Under the pieces are notes generated by a model. It saw only the letters and a list, made by a program, of their open reading frames with translations, was not told the DNA's origin and did no database searches. From Anaerotignum neopropionicum (lineage in GTDB: Bacteria > Bacillota > Clostridia > Lachnospirales > Anaerotignaceae), in contig NZ_LRVM01000012.1 of assembly GCF_001571775.1 (NCBI RefSeq), positions 1 to 64,000 on the forward strand: 64,000 nt of DNA, read 5' to 3'. Shown here in pieces: positions 49,891-60,237 of the stretch (its first letter is position 1; each line of letters starts with the position of its first letter). Made by a program: the position numbers and the translations under genes.

Positions 49891-52239
49891 TTATACCTTT
49901 GTTACCTCATAGGTAACATCCTCGCCCTGAATACGCAGTTTTAACATGCTGAAGTTGCCATTCACGCTGCCATCCGTCTTCCAAAGATCAGGAAGATTGA
50001 TATAGCGAACGCCATCCTTCACAGCTGTCCACTGACCAACGCCGCTGCAAGAAACTACAAAAACAGCTTTACCCTGAGAAACGTATTTACTTAAAATCGC
50101 ACGGAAATATGCAGTTTCTGCCGCAGATGTAAAATCTCCGGGGGTTTTATCCATAACAATGATAATGGTATCGTTGTCTGCTGCATCCAAATCTCTCGTC
50201 AAGCTTGCGTACTGGGCAACACTTGTAGCACGAACGCCACCGCTTGCCGCAGAAACCATGGCGAGGCTTGTGTCCCCTCTGTTTAAGAATCGATAGCCTC
50301 CTGTCCAGCTTAGGGTATCCAACTTGGGCGCCGTTTTAATGTCACTGGTGCCGCCATAAATTGCTACCTCTGCGTTGGAATCTACGGTATTTCTTGCCTT
50401 CGTTCTCACATCGGCATAAGTATTTTCATCAATTTTGCCATCCCCGCTATAATGAACAGTGCCGATAATATTCAAGTAATATGCTCCATCAGCGGCTTTT
50501 GTTACCTTCTTTTGCAATGGATCGGCTGCATTGGTCGCCTGAGGCGCTGTCACCGTTTTGCCATTTCCAACAGTTACTGCAATATAGGCAGTTTGCCCAT
50601 CTCTGGTGCATTTTATATAGGTAGCGCCCTCTTTTACCGCCGTAAAAACATTTGCCTTCATTGTTCCGATGGATGGATCTGCCACTTCATAGGCTGTGGT
50701 AGTGGATACCCAATGACTAAACCCATCTGTGTCAACTACCTGCATTGCAATGGTTGCCGTTTCTCCGGCTTTCGTAAGCTTAATGTCTGCGGAGGGCTTT
50801 AATCTGCTTGTTACCCCAGAAACCATGCCCGTTGCAGAAGCGCTTAGTTCGTTATAAGTTGCTGTAACTGCAAAGGTGCCGCTAGCGGACGGGGTGAAAT
50901 CGTAGCCGTTCCATGTTCCATCAACGCCAATTGCCTGCATAGTAACCTGACTGGCAGGAATTTCAATACGGTTATAATATTCGTCCAGCCCATAAACCGT
51001 AAAGGTCATTATTTTATTGGGAAGGGTGCGCTTCATTGCGGGGGCAATTGCAATTTTCTCAACTTCCCCTTTTTCGGCATTCTGGAAAATACCTACCGCA
51101 CTCATGATTTTTCTCTCCGACCCGTCGGATACAACGTTTTTCACAACCAGCTGAGTATCCTCAACGGTTTTTGTCACCATTGTAGAGGAACCACCCCCAT
51201 CTAAATGCATGGCATTATATGCGCCATATTCCCTCATATAAGCCCCCATCTCACTATGGGTTGCACCGATGCTGTCACCGCGGCCGTCCACAACCATAAA
51301 AATAGCTGTTTTTCCGTCTTGAGAAAGACCAAACGCCGTTCTTGGCTGACGCCCCGTTGCTACAATGGAGGTTGCCGGCGCCTCTGTGCCGTTGATGAGC
51401 AACTTGCCGCCGCCGCCAAAGCCGATTTCCATATCGTCCAAATCAACGGAGCTATTGATGTTCAGCGTAATCTCATCGCCTACTTGAAACACATTTGCTG
51501 CATTGGTACGATAATCCTTACTCATGACAATCAAATACCCATCCTCAGGAACAGCTACGTTTTCTCCTGGCTGTGAAATATAAGTAATCTGGTCATCCTC
51601 CACCACAAATTTTATAAGTTCAGAAAACCGTTTATCCAAGTCCGCCGTTGTTCGCGCAGCCTGTCTGTCAAAATAAATTGGGAAAACCATGGAGGTTACC
51701 TTATTGATAGATGCAAGCTCAATTGCTTTTGCACTATTCCCAAAGGTTGCAGTCATTTTAAAATAATCAAAGAAGGGATTATCGTCCTCATCCATGAAGA
51801 AAGCTGCATATTGATCCTGATCATGATTTAAAGAAGTCCCCGCCGAAACCACTTCTCCATCCTTCACAACAGGCCCAAAGGATGCGGAATACTCTCCTGT
51901 CATCCCAAAAAAGTCCGCATTTACGCCTGCAATGGCACCATTATCCGTTAGCATCTTTTTTGCAGTTTCTTTTAAGCCATATTCAATAGTACTTTCCACT
52001 TCCTTAAATTCCAAGGTGCTTTCAGTTAAATCCACCTTTAAAACATATAAATTTTGAATTCCCGCATCCGTCATTCGGCTGCTTTTTTCATAGGTAACAC
52101 CTCTGGTTACAGTCTGCTCCATTTTTTGATCGTAATATGTAGTTGCACCAAAGGCCCATGCCGCAGGTGCGGAAAAAGTCAGTACTGCGGCCAATAGGAG
52201 GCCCATTAATCTTTTTGTTTTTATAATTTGATACTTCAT
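49891..52239 (-). CDS. Secreted phosphodiester glycosidase (NAGPA domain) protein
   Basis: The 782-residue protein has a signal peptide (about 1-31: KRLMGLLLAAVLTFSAPAAW) and a NAGPA/phosphodiester glycosidase domain (about 90-390) with IAGVNADFFGMTGEYSASFG, ATGRQPRTAFGLSQDG and NAMHLDGGGSSTMVTK. Ig-like segments and a C-terminal domain (about 590-780) with ATSVAQYASLTRDLDAADND follow; I do not recognise the last. The family cleaves sugar-phosphodiester bonds of wall polymers. It ends the region upstream of the polysaccharide genes and is probably secreted or wall-bound. GAGGAG precedes the ATG. Confidence 0.88.
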   Translation of the reverse strand: MKYQIIKTKRLMGLLLAAVLTFSAPAAWAFGATTYYDQKMEQTVTRGVTYEKSSRMTDAGIQNLYVLKVDLTESTLEFKEVESTIEYGLKETAKKMLTDNGAIAGVNADFFGMTGEYSASFGPVVKDGEVVSAGTSLNHDQDQYAAFFMDEDDNPFFDYFKMTATFGNSAKAIELASINKVTSMVFPIYFDRQAARTTADLDKRFSELIKFVVEDDQITYISQPGENVAVPEDGYLIVMSKDYRTNAANVFQVGDEITLNINSSVDLDDMEIGFGGGGKLLINGTEAPATSIVATGRQPRTAFGLSQDGKTAIFMVVDGRGDSIGATHSEMGAYMREYGAYNAMHLDGGGSSTMVTKTVEDTQLVVKNVVSDGSERKIMSAVGIFQNAEKGEVEKIAIAPAMKRTLPNKIMTFTVYGLDEYYNRIEIPASQVTMQAIGVDGTWNGYDFTPSASGTFAVTATYNELSASATGMVSGVTSRLKPSADIKLTKAGETATIAMQVVDTDGFSHWVSTTTAYEVADPSIGTMKANVFTAVKEGATYIKCTRDGQTAYIAVTVGNGKTVTAPQATNAADPLQKKVTKAADGAYYLNIIGTVHYSGDGKIDENTYADVRTKARNTVDSNAEVAIYGGTSDIKTAPKLDTLSWTGGYRFLNRGDTSLAMVSAASGGVRATSVAQYASLTRDLDAADNDTIIIVMDKTPGDFTSAAETAYFRAILSKYVSQGKAVFVVSCSGVGQWTAVKDGVRYINLPDLWKTDGSVNGNFSMLKLRIQGEDVTYEVTKV

Positions 52240-52673
52240 TATCATTCTCCTCTATTCTCAATAACTGTCCTTCTATTCGGACGTCCTTTCTTGGCTTTTG
52301 TTCCCAAATTTATCCGCTTATTCTGCCAAAAAAGACGTTTCATACCTACTAGCGAATTACATTTTAGCATCTTTTTGCCTTAATTTCTTCTAAAACCCAA
52401 AAATTTAATATATCTGTAATAATCATCAACCTTCATTTTCCAGTTCTAATAGAATATTTCCAAAAAGCGGAAATCTCTTTGTTCTATTATTTTTTTCAAC
52501 ATTCTCCCTTAGGAAAAATCATAACTTTTTCAAGATATTTTTAAGCCTTTCAATCATAAAAATGCTTTCTAAATTTCAAAAAAAGCTTCTTTTGTTTTTT
52601 GCCATATCCTTCTTCTCATAGAAATTTTGTCCACTTCATAAAATAATAAAGATTATACTAGGAGGTTTTATTT
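52240..52673. other. Intergenic stretch between divergent genes
   Basis: About 430 bp between the glycosidase gene and the LolA-like lipoprotein gene. It is AT-rich; a GAAATCTCTTTG region and several poly-A/T tracts are seen but no clear promoter, RNA or repeat. Confidence 0.4.
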
Positions 52674-53300
52674 ATGAAAAAAGCAATCTGCATTTGTCTA
52701 AGTCTGTTTCTTCTTTTTGGTCTAAGTGGGTGTAAAAAAGAAGAGCCTTTATCAGAGCTTGAGACAATACAAAAACAATTAGCTGAAATGGAAGGGTACT
52801 ATTGTACAGCTACCCTTACCCGCACCTCTAACAAAGGCGAAACCACATATGAGACCAAGCAATACGCAAAATCCACGGGGGAATATCGCTTGGAGCTTAC
52901 TTCTCCGGAAAATGTGGCCGGAAACTACACAATTTTTGATGGAAAAAGAATTTGCCAGTATAACCCAAGGCTGGACAGCAAGCTGATTAAGGATGTTCCT
53001 GAATCTCAGCACCGGAATGAGTTATTTTTAGGACAGTTTATCAAAAACTATATGCAGTCTGAGGGAGTCGGCGTGGAGGCGTCCGCCTTGGATGAATCTA
53101 AATGTATTGTTTTAGAGGCAGTTATTCCTGGTACAGACAGCAATTTGGCCACAGAAAAACTCTGGGTAGACCGTGAAACCTTTTTACCCAAAAGGTTTGT
53201 CCTGTATGATACTGATGGCAACGAAAGATATCGTCTGGATTTTGGCGAGTTTATTTATAATCCCGAATTTCAGGAAGATCTTTTCAAGATAGAAGAATAA
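52674..53300 (+). CDS. LolA-like lipoprotein (GerS/YdcC-type)
   Basis: The 208-residue protein has a lipoprotein signal peptide with lipobox LSGC (Cys at about residue 20), then a LolA-fold domain (about 30-205) with YYCTATLTRTSNKGETTYET and EKLWVDRETFLPKRFVLYDT. In Bacillus ydcC lies upstream of alr and ndoA, and in C. difficile the related GerS lies upstream of alr and is needed for germination. Here it is directly upstream of mazF, with alr missing. CTAGGAGG precedes the ATG. A germination role is plausible but unproved. Confidence 0.85.
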   Translation: MKKAICICLSLFLLFGLSGCKKEEPLSELETIQKQLAEMEGYYCTATLTRTSNKGETTYETKQYAKSTGEYRLELTSPENVAGNYTIFDGKRICQYNPRLDSKLIKDVPESQHRNELFLGQFIKNYMQSEGVGVEASALDESKCIVLEAVIPGTDSNLATEKLWVDRETFLPKRFVLYDTDGNERYRLDFGEFIYNPEFQEDLFKIEE

Positions 53301-53412
53301 AGGCCCAATTTCGTGGCAATAATGATAGTAATCAGGACAGGAGCCAAATTTTTACATTACATATATTTTTTGACGCTGCTGCCTGATGAATTATTTAGCG
53401 GAGCGTGAGCCT

Positions 53413-53766
53413 ATGATCGTTAGAAGAGGAGATATTTTTTTTGCAGATCTAAGCCCGGTTGTGGGCAGTGAGCAGGGGGGAATCCGCCCTGTATTAATTA
53501 TACAAAACGATGTAGGCAATAAATATAGCCCCACCGTCATTTGCGCCGCCATTACATCCCAAATGAACAAGGCAAAGCTGCCAACACATATTCCCTTATC
53601 CGCCACGAAGTATGAATTGCCGAAAGATTCTGTTATTCTGTTGGAACAAATTCGTACCATTGATAAGCAAAGATTAAAGGAAAAAGTTTGTCGCCTGGAT
53701 GCAGAAATGATGCAGCGGGTGAACCAAAGCCTATTAGTCAGCCTTGGTTTGCAGCAAACTTCGTAG
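53413..53766 (+). CDS. MazF/PemK-family endoribonuclease toxin (NdoA/EndoA type)
   Basis: The 117-residue protein has the MazF core: [40 protein letters not shown] (with the catalytic Arg), [20 protein letters not shown] and [11 protein letters not shown]. It is a UACAU-type mRNA interferase in Bacillus. The ATG at 53413 has GGAG nine bases before it; an earlier ATG at 53386 lacks a ribosome site. No antitoxin of the NdoAI type lies immediately upstream. Length and motifs are complete, so it should be active. Confidence 0.93.
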   Translation: MIVRRGDIFFADLSPVVGSEQGGIRPVLIIQNDVGNKYSPTVICAAITSQMNKAKLPTHIPLSATKYELPKDSVILLEQIRTIDKQRLKEKVCRLDAEMMQRVNQSLLVSLGLQQTS

Positions 53767-53810
53767 GAAAAGGAGCAGATGACGCATCACTAGTCATTAT
53801 AAACCCATTA

Positions 53811-53846
53811 AAAAGGGTGACCTCAGTAAAATGAAGTCACCCTTTT
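53811..53846 (+). terminator. Intrinsic terminator after mazF
   Basis: AAAAGGGTGAC, a 14-base loop and GTCACCCTTTT form a perfect 11-bp stem ending in a T run. Confidence 0.87.
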
Positions 53847-54038
53847 ATTATTGTCCTATTTTTTTCTATTTTCTCGTTTTATTTTATTAGCACAACGGTA
53901 TCATTATTTTTCTATTCTCTTCACGGAAAATTATTTATGAAGGTAACCTCCCATCCTTTCCCAAAGGACATTTTTTGTTTCAAAGCTACTCATAAATTGT
54001 TTCGCCCGTCTCCCCATAAATAACAATTGCCTTCAACG

Positions 54039-54224
54039 CTATTTCCTTCTGCCCATGGAAGCCAAAAAGAGCCAAAGAGAATAAAGTAAAATAAAAACCA
54101 CCAAAAAAACGATTACACTTCTTACTGCCACCGGCCGCCCCATCACCAAAAAGGTTCCATGGTAAATTACTGTACAAAAGATACCTGTACCAATAGATTT
54201 TTTTAATATTTGCAAATAGTCCAT
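54039..54224 (-). CDS. Small membrane protein downstream of udk
   Basis: The 61-residue protein reads MDYLQILKKSIGTGIFCTVI and contains two hydrophobic stretches, the second being RSVIVFLVVFILLYSLWLFL. GAGGG lies nine bases before the ATG, which is 4 bp after the udk stop codon, so the two are coupled. I recognise no family. Confidence 0.6.
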   Translation of the reverse strand: MDYLQILKKSIGTGIFCTVIYHGTFLVMGRPVAVRSVIVFLVVFILLYSLWLFLASMGRRK

Positions 54225-54228
54225 CGTC

Positions 54229-54855
54229 TTAAACCCTCATTCCGCATACATGGTTATGTATCCTTTGAATAATCATATCCAGTGCAACTACGTTATTGCC
54301 GCCCTCCAGCACAATAATATCCGAAGCGCGCTTGCTTGGTTCCACAAATTGCTCATGCATAGGCTTTACCGTCGTAAGATATTGGGTTACTACCGATTCC
54401 AAGCTTCTGCCCCGTTCCTTCACATCCCGTAAAATACGACGTAAAATTCGAACATCCGCATCGGTATCAACAAATATTTTAATATCCAATAAATTGCGTA
54501 AAATCTCATTTTGGAAAATCAAAATCCCTTCCACCACGATTACCCTTGTTGGGTACACCATGGAGGTTTGGTTGGAACGATTATGCACAGCAAAGTCATA
54601 AATTGGGGTTTCAATTGCAATGCCCTGTTTTAATTTTTTAATGTGCTCAATCATAAGGTCGGTTTCAAAAGCATCGGGATGATCATAATTCAGAAGGCTG
54701 CGCTCTTCGTAGGACATTTCATTGTGCCTTTTATAATAATTATCATGGTACACAACCGTTACATCTTTACCAAAGCGTTCCTTTAGCCTGTTGGTCAAGG
54801 TTGTTTTTCCGCTTCCTGTCCCACCGGCTATACCGATAATCATGATTTCATCCAT
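54229..54855 (-). CDS. udk: Uridine kinase
   Basis: The 208-residue P-loop kinase has IIGIAGGTGSGKTTLTNRLK with Walker A, YHDNYYKRHNEMSYEERSLL of the nucleoside site, VIVVEGILIFQNEILRNL and DVRILRRILRDVKERGRSLE. It phosphorylates uridine and cytidine in salvage. AAGGAGG precedes the ATG. Confidence 0.95.
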   Translation of the reverse strand: MDEIMIIGIAGGTGSGKTTLTNRLKERFGKDVTVVYHDNYYKRHNEMSYEERSLLNYDHPDAFETDLMIEHIKKLKQGIAIETPIYDFAVHNRSNQTSMVYPTRVIVVEGILIFQNEILRNLLDIKIFVDTDADVRILRRILRDVKERGRSLESVVTQYLTTVKPMHEQFVEPSKRASDIIVLEGGNNVVALDMIIQRIHNHVCGMRV

Positions 54856-54883
54856 GTTTACTGCCCCTCCTTTTTTCGTTTCC

Positions 54884-56221
54884 TTATTGTTCCTTTGTCC
54901 CCAATATAATTCGTATATCTATATCGCTTCCTATCTCTTTCGGTGCAACCTCAACCTTCGCATCGGTAAAGAAAGCAATTAAATCCGAGCCAACACCCTT
55001 ATTTTTCACCTGAATTCTTGTATAGGTGTTTTGCTGTCCGCTGTAATTGGAAGGAGAAGCTACCCGATACCCGGAATCCTCCAGCTTTTTGCTGTATTGC
55101 GCCGCCAAGCCGTTAATATTGCCTCCATTAGTAACCTCAATAAGAAGGGACTTGCTGTCCGCTGTTGTTCCCTCCTGGGATTCCTCAGGGGCAACACTGT
55201 AAAACACCCGTTCAACCATCTCTCCCGTTGCTTCCGCATCATGTAAAAAATAGGATACATCGCCAACATATTGGCCAACACCCGGCAAGGTTTCCATGGA
55301 AATCTTGCTCATATCCACTTTGTCAATATAATTCACATATTTTAAAGCATCTGGTAAGGAAACATCCGTTTCTATATATTTATACATTACAGAAATTAAA
55401 TCAGGAAGATTCTTTAAAATCGTTTCTGTGCTTAAAACTTTATCCGCCAAAGCCTTCAAAAATATCTGCTGTACCTCAATTCTTCCTACGTCACCCTCAG
55501 CATAACCACGAAACCGAACCAGCTGTTCCGCCTTTTCTCCGTCCAGATGCTGATCCCCTTCTTTCAAATTGATTAGCGGATCTCCCGTATCACGCATATC
55601 CTTGTACATATCCTGAGGTACATACATATCAACGCCACCAATAGCATCCACGATGGCACGGAAAGCTTCCAAGTCTATTTTTACATAGTGGTCAATTTTG
55701 ATCCCCAAAAGGTCTTCAATTTGCAGCACCGTATTTTGGCAGCCAATTTTATTTCCGCTATATGCGTGTACCGAATTTAGCTTTGTAACCTGGCTATAAG
55801 ATCGCCCTTCTGCTTTTATATTTTCCTTCACCTTATCCGCCAAAGAAACTCTGGTATCTCTTGGTAAGGAAACCAAGCTAATGCTTTGTGCAGCACTATC
55901 ATAATGAACCACAAAAATTACGTCCGTTCTGGTTCCGTCCTTGTCCACACCAAATACGGCAACGTTCAACTTGATATTTCGTTTTAAGAAAGCATCTAAA
56001 AAGCTTGTATCCGACCCATTGATGCTTGTCACACCATCATTTGCAAAGGGTGTTTTCCCTGTTGTTTTGTAATATGCAAAGCAAGCACCACCAGCCAGCA
56101 TAACAAACACCAACACAATTGTTAAAACAATTTTAAAGAACACCTTTATTGGATGAAATCCTTTTTTCTTTGAACTGTTTTTCTCTGTCGGTTGTGCAGA
56201 CCTTCTTCTTTTTTTGTCCAT
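54884..56221 (-). CDS. LytR-CpsA-Psr family protein (LCP), first copy
   Basis: The 445-residue protein has a cytosolic basic start (MDKKRRRSAQPTEKNSSKKK), one membrane helix (about 26-50) and an LCP domain (about 75-310) with VSLPRDTRVSLADKVKE, NSVHAYSGNK and EKAEQLVRFRGYAEGDVGRI. A LytR_C domain ends it (about 345-440: LIEVTNGGNINGLAAQYSKK). LCP enzymes attach polymers such as teichoic acid to peptidoglycan. All catalytic Arg residues are present. It is 21 bp from a second LCP gene. Confidence 0.93.
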   Translation of the reverse strand: MDKKRRRSAQPTEKNSSKKKGFHPIKVFFKIVLTIVLVFVMLAGGACFAYYKTTGKTPFANDGVTSINGSDTSFLDAFLKRNIKLNVAVFGVDKDGTRTDVIFVVHYDSAAQSISLVSLPRDTRVSLADKVKENIKAEGRSYSQVTKLNSVHAYSGNKIGCQNTVLQIEDLLGIKIDHYVKIDLEAFRAIVDAIGGVDMYVPQDMYKDMRDTGDPLINLKEGDQHLDGEKAEQLVRFRGYAEGDVGRIEVQQIFLKALADKVLSTETILKNLPDLISVMYKYIETDVSLPDALKYVNYIDKVDMSKISMETLPGVGQYVGDVSYFLHDAEATGEMVERVFYSVAPEESQEGTTADSKSLLIEVTNGGNINGLAAQYSKKLEDSGYRVASPSNYSGQQNTYTRIQVKNKGVGSDLIAFFTDAKVEVAPKEIGSDIDIRIILGTKEQ

Positions 56222-56242
56222 CTTCTCACCCATCTATTTTAT

Positions 56243-57424
56243 TTATTCTACCATATTTTGCTCTGTCTGTGCGGATTCAATACCATAAATTAACTGATCA
56301 ATCAACGCTTTTGTTCCTTCTTCATCCATATCAAAATATGCACCACCCTCACCGGGAATAGTAACCGCTGTCATTTTTGCCGGATCAATCTCCTTTAAAT
56401 ACTTCACATATTTCAATGCTTCAGTCAAAGTAATATTACTTTCCGTTTTATCCAAAGCAACTTCAATTAAGCTATTCATATTTTTGAGTATTGACTGCGT
56501 ACTACAAATCTTTTCCAAAAATACCCGCATAAATTCCTGTTGAACCTGAATCCGTTTTAAATCCCTCTGCGCATAGTCCTCTCGGAAACGAACTAGCTGT
56601 TCTGCCTTTTTCCCATCCAAGTGCTGAAAGCCAGGGTATAGGTCAATATAAAGATCCTGATAAGGGTCAACGTAATACAGCCTGTCCTGCACTTCTATAT
56701 CAACCCCACCAATTGCATCCACAATGTCACGAAACGCGGATAAGTCCACTTTAATATAGTAATCCATTTTTATGCCCAAAATCTCCTCCAGCATCTTAAC
56801 GGAAAAGGAACTGCGGTTTCCTTCCCCTGCATAAGCGTGAAGCTCTGTCAGCTTGCACTCTCCATAAACGCCGTTTCTTTTGGGGATTGTTCGACCTTTC
56901 CCTTCTAAAAAAGAAGTCATCTCGCTGGTCATAATCACCCTCGTGTCCCTTGGAACTGCAATTAGGCTAAGGGACTTTGTTGTGGTATTAAAGCTGGCAA
57001 TCATATTTACATCTGCGCGAAAGCCATCCTCATCCGTACCCAGAATCGCCAAATTAATAATCTCATCTTCTATTTTTTCCGGAGCGGCTGCCGAAACCTG
57101 AAAGGTTTCCTTTTCCGCCTTTCCTTCCCATTTTTGGAAGGCAACGAAAGCTTTTGAAGCACCATATGCTCCCACCAATAACAAAAAGATACCAAAAACC
57201 AGAAAAACTCCTTGTATCCTTCTTTTTCGTGCCAATCGCCTGCGTCTATCGTTTCGTTTTCCTTGGGGTGCTCTGGCAGGACCATTTTTATACTCAGTTG
57301 GAACCGCCCTTTTCCCAGGCATTTGCCTCTCATCGCGTTTTTGTCTGCGACGAACCGCCTCCCCATCCACACGAATCTCATCGCGCCGATCTCTATACTC
57401 GTAGTCTATTCTTTTTCTGCGCAT
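56243..57424 (-). CDS. LytR-CpsA-Psr family protein (LCP), second copy
   Basis: The 393-residue protein has a long highly basic cytosolic tail (about 1-65, many Arg), one membrane helix (RRIQGVFLVFGIFLLLVGAY) and an LCP domain (about 115-370) with LIAVPRDTRVIMTSEMTSFL, LTELHAYAGEG and EQLVRFREDYAQRDLKRIQV. It lacks the LytR_C domain of its neighbour. The ATG at 57424 has GGGGAG nine bases upstream; an in-frame GTG at 57460 has no ribosome site. The pair may act on the polymer made by the gene cluster at 41-50 kb. Confidence 0.92.
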   Translation of the reverse strand: MRRKRIDYEYRDRRDEIRVDGEAVRRRQKRDERQMPGKRAVPTEYKNGPARAPQGKRNDRRRRLARKRRIQGVFLVFGIFLLLVGAYGASKAFVAFQKWEGKAEKETFQVSAAAPEKIEDEIINLAILGTDEDGFRADVNMIASFNTTTKSLSLIAVPRDTRVIMTSEMTSFLEGKGRTIPKRNGVYGECKLTELHAYAGEGNRSSFSVKMLEEILGIKMDYYIKVDLSAFRDIVDAIGGVDIEVQDRLYYVDPYQDLYIDLYPGFQHLDGKKAEQLVRFREDYAQRDLKRIQVQQEFMRVFLEKICSTQSILKNMNSLIEVALDKTESNITLTEALKYVKYLKEIDPAKMTAVTIPGEGGAYFDMDEEGTKALIDQLIYGIESAQTEQNMVE

Positions 57425-57913
57425 CCTTCGTTTCTCCCCATTCGTCAGTTTGGCTGACACTTTTACAACTTATTTATTATACCAAATCAAGCAAAAACTG
57501 ACAATAAAAAAACAGTTCTTTTAAAAATTCATGATATTTTAAATAAAACTCTGAACTTTTTACACCTTAGCGTCTTTTTTTAGACAAAAAATCGTATTCT
57601 CAAAAGGTAGCTGTGAAACAACTTATTTTTTTCTAAAATTTTTTAATATTATTAAGGTTAAACTTTAAATTAAAAGCTTTAATGGAAGGCTAACTGAATA
57701 AAGCAATTGTTATCATTCCTATGAATAAAAATAAAGAAAACCAAAATTTTACTATAATGCCATTTTTGCCAGTATATTTATTATACATAATTTATGCCAA
57801 GAAAATTCTACATTTTTCTTAATATAATGAACCCTTAATTCTCGTTTTCTTTACTTTTTTGTTAAAAACTCGTATAATGCAAACATTGAAATTTATTTTT
57901 TGGAGGTAGACTT
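57425..57913. other. Intergenic stretch between LCP and LtaS-like genes
   Basis: About 490 bp of AT-rich DNA between divergent genes. No RNA, repeat or operator is recognised. Confidence 0.4.
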
Positions 57914-59803
57914 ATGTCAGAAGCAAATTTACGAAAAAGGGGAAATGCGCTGGTTTGTGTTCTTAAAAAGTACTATTTGTGGCCACTTTTTGCCGCAGTA
58001 TCCATTATTGTAACAGGCTTAGTGTTCTTAATCACATCTGAACATTTATACTTATTGGCGCTAAATATTTTACAAAATCCCACCCTGCTTTTTTTAAATA
58101 TTTTACCTGTATTTCTATTTATGGGTCTTCTATATTTTTTATCGAGAAAGATTCTTTTTTCCATAACCTTGACAACTGCGTTTTTTGTTTTGTTTGCTTT
58201 TGTAGATAAGGTAAAAACAACCATGCGTCAAGAGCCGCTGCTCCCCTCCGATTTCACTTTGGCAAAGGAAGCCTTTACCGTGGCAAAAACATTTCCACCT
58301 GCCCAATTGTTTCCGGTTGCATTATTGCTGATTGCGCTGTTGGCAGCTGTGATTATATCTTTTTGCTTTTCTATGAACAAAAAGCCTACGCATAAAACAC
58401 AGCTAATGGGATGCCTTGTTTTAATTTTAATTGGCTACAGTGCAAACGCTTTATTGTATTCAAATACACAATTATACGATCATTATCCTGTAATCGAAAA
58501 CCCTTATTTTGAGGTAAATCAATATAACTCAAAGGGGCTTATTTATTCTTTTTGTCATCAATTCAATATCACCAGGGTAACTGCACCCGAAGGCTATAAT
58601 AAAGCCATGTTTGATCAGCTGGAAAAAGAGGAACGAATGAATTCCACAGAGAATCGCCCTCATATTGTAATGATTATGGGAGAGGCTTTCTCTGATTTAA
58701 GTGACAATCCAAATTTGGATTTCACAAACTATGGTGATCCACTGCAAAACTTTAAGGAGATGGCAGAAAGTGAAAATGCCGTCAGCGGCAAAATTGTAGT
58801 TCCTGGCTTTGGCGGCGGCACCTCAAACACCGAGTATGATGTACTGACGGCCTGCTCCACCAGATATTTGAACAATCCTCTGCCGTCCTATAATTTTATT
58901 CGTCAACCTTTTGATGCACTGCCTCGGCGTTTGGCGCAAATGGGTTATGAAACCCAAGCCATTCATCCCGGCTACGAATGGTTTTATAATCGTCAAAATG
59001 TCTATCCCCATTTGGGCTTTGAAACCTGCTATTTTTTAGAAGATTCCTTTGATTTGACCACACAGGGAATTGGCGGATACATTAACGAAACAGCAACTAT
59101 GGATAAAATTCTGGAACTCTTGGATACACATATAAAAACAAAAGATACCCCGCTGTTTTCTTTTACTGTAACCATACAAAACCACGGGCCCTTCGATAAT
59201 CGCTATGGCCCCCAGCCTCAAAATTTTGACACAAATATACCCTTGTCAGATTCGGAAAAAGATTTACTCACACAGTATTTTAAGGGCGTTACCGACGGCG
59301 ATCGGGAATTAGGGCGCTTAAGGGACTATGCCCAGGCAAGCACAGAGCCCATTGTCATTGTATACTTTGGGGATCATCTTCCCGGTTTTTCTAACGGCAT
59401 GGATTTCTTTCCCCTTCTAGATTACCCCATTGGTCCCAACGGCACATTGGAAGAACGTCTTGCCTTGTATGAAACCCCCTTTCTTATCTGGCAAAACAAT
59501 GCTGCAAAGGAGCAAAGGGCTTTTGTGAAAACAACTACGACAACAAAGCTTCCAGAATCCGGAATTATAAATGCCCAGTATCTGGGAGCACTTCTAACTC
59601 AGCTTTTGGGCATGGAGGGTGTATCTCCCCTTTTTGACTATGTTAACGAAGCGCGCCTGCTTCTTCCTGCAAGTACAAACACAATTTTTGTTGATGCCAA
59701 CGGCAATTATTCAGAATCAGGAACAGATGAGCAAAAAGACATTATTGCAAAGATGCGCTCTTGGCAATATTACAAGCTTTTTGACCAGTCCTTACCAAAA
59801 TAA
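57914..59803 (+). CDS. LtaS-like sulfatase-family membrane enzyme
   Basis: The 629-residue protein has five hydrophobic segments (about 18-195), then an extracellular sulfatase-fold domain (about 250-560) with HIVMIMGEAFSDLSDNPNLD, the nucleophile-type Thr in GFGGGTSNTEYDVLTAC, TIQNHGPFDNRYG and VYFGDHLPGF. It resembles lipoteichoic acid synthase or phosphoglycerol transferases that build polyglycerol phosphate from phosphatidylglycerol. TTGGAGG precedes the ATG. It is a single gene. Confidence 0.92.
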   Translation: MSEANLRKRGNALVCVLKKYYLWPLFAAVSIIVTGLVFLITSEHLYLLALNILQNPTLLFLNILPVFLFMGLLYFLSRKILFSITLTTAFFVLFAFVDKVKTTMRQEPLLPSDFTLAKEAFTVAKTFPPAQLFPVALLLIALLAAVIISFCFSMNKKPTHKTQLMGCLVLILIGYSANALLYSNTQLYDHYPVIENPYFEVNQYNSKGLIYSFCHQFNITRVTAPEGYNKAMFDQLEKEERMNSTENRPHIVMIMGEAFSDLSDNPNLDFTNYGDPLQNFKEMAESENAVSGKIVVPGFGGGTSNTEYDVLTACSTRYLNNPLPSYNFIRQPFDALPRRLAQMGYETQAIHPGYEWFYNRQNVYPHLGFETCYFLEDSFDLTTQGIGGYINETATMDKILELLDTHIKTKDTPLFSFTVTIQNHGPFDNRYGPQPQNFDTNIPLSDSEKDLLTQYFKGVTDGDRELGRLRDYAQASTEPIVIVYFGDHLPGFSNGMDFFPLLDYPIGPNGTLEERLALYETPFLIWQNNAAKEQRAFVKTTTTTKLPESGIINAQYLGALLTQLLGMEGVSPLFDYVNEARLLLPASTNTIFVDANGNYSESGTDEQKDIIAKMRSWQYYKLFDQSLPK

Positions 59804-59988
59804 TGTCATTCTATTCCGGCTATGAATTTTTTCCACTTGCAAAATGTACAATCAGCACTTGATTTCAGTAAAAGTTCGGATTTGTGGGGGCAGCTTTGAA
59901 TGCTGCAAGTCAAACTCTTTGTTACTCAAACCTTTCTTAATATTATTAGGTTTTATTCCATATTAACAAGGAAAAGCTTCCTTCATTT

Positions 59989-60019
59989 AAGGGTGTCGAT
60001 ATCATCGTCACCCTTTTAA
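59989..60019 (+). terminator. Intrinsic terminator after the LtaS-like gene
   Basis: AAGGGTG-TCGAT and ATCGTCACCCTTTT form a stem with one mismatch and a T run, 190 bp after the stop codon. Confidence 0.65.
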
Positions 60020-60237
60020 AACGTCTTAAGCTGTAAATTTTTTTAGCTGCTAAAAAAACTGTTCGACCAAACAGCACCTTGTCCTCGTCACAAAGACACA
60101 TGCCTCTCTTGTTACAAATTTCGTAAAAATACTTAGTTTTTTCTCGTTTTTTAGATATAATACTTCATTTAACAATTCATTTTTTGTTATTGAACAATAT
60201 AACGTACAAAAAAGTTTTAAGTTTTTAAATTTTTTTA

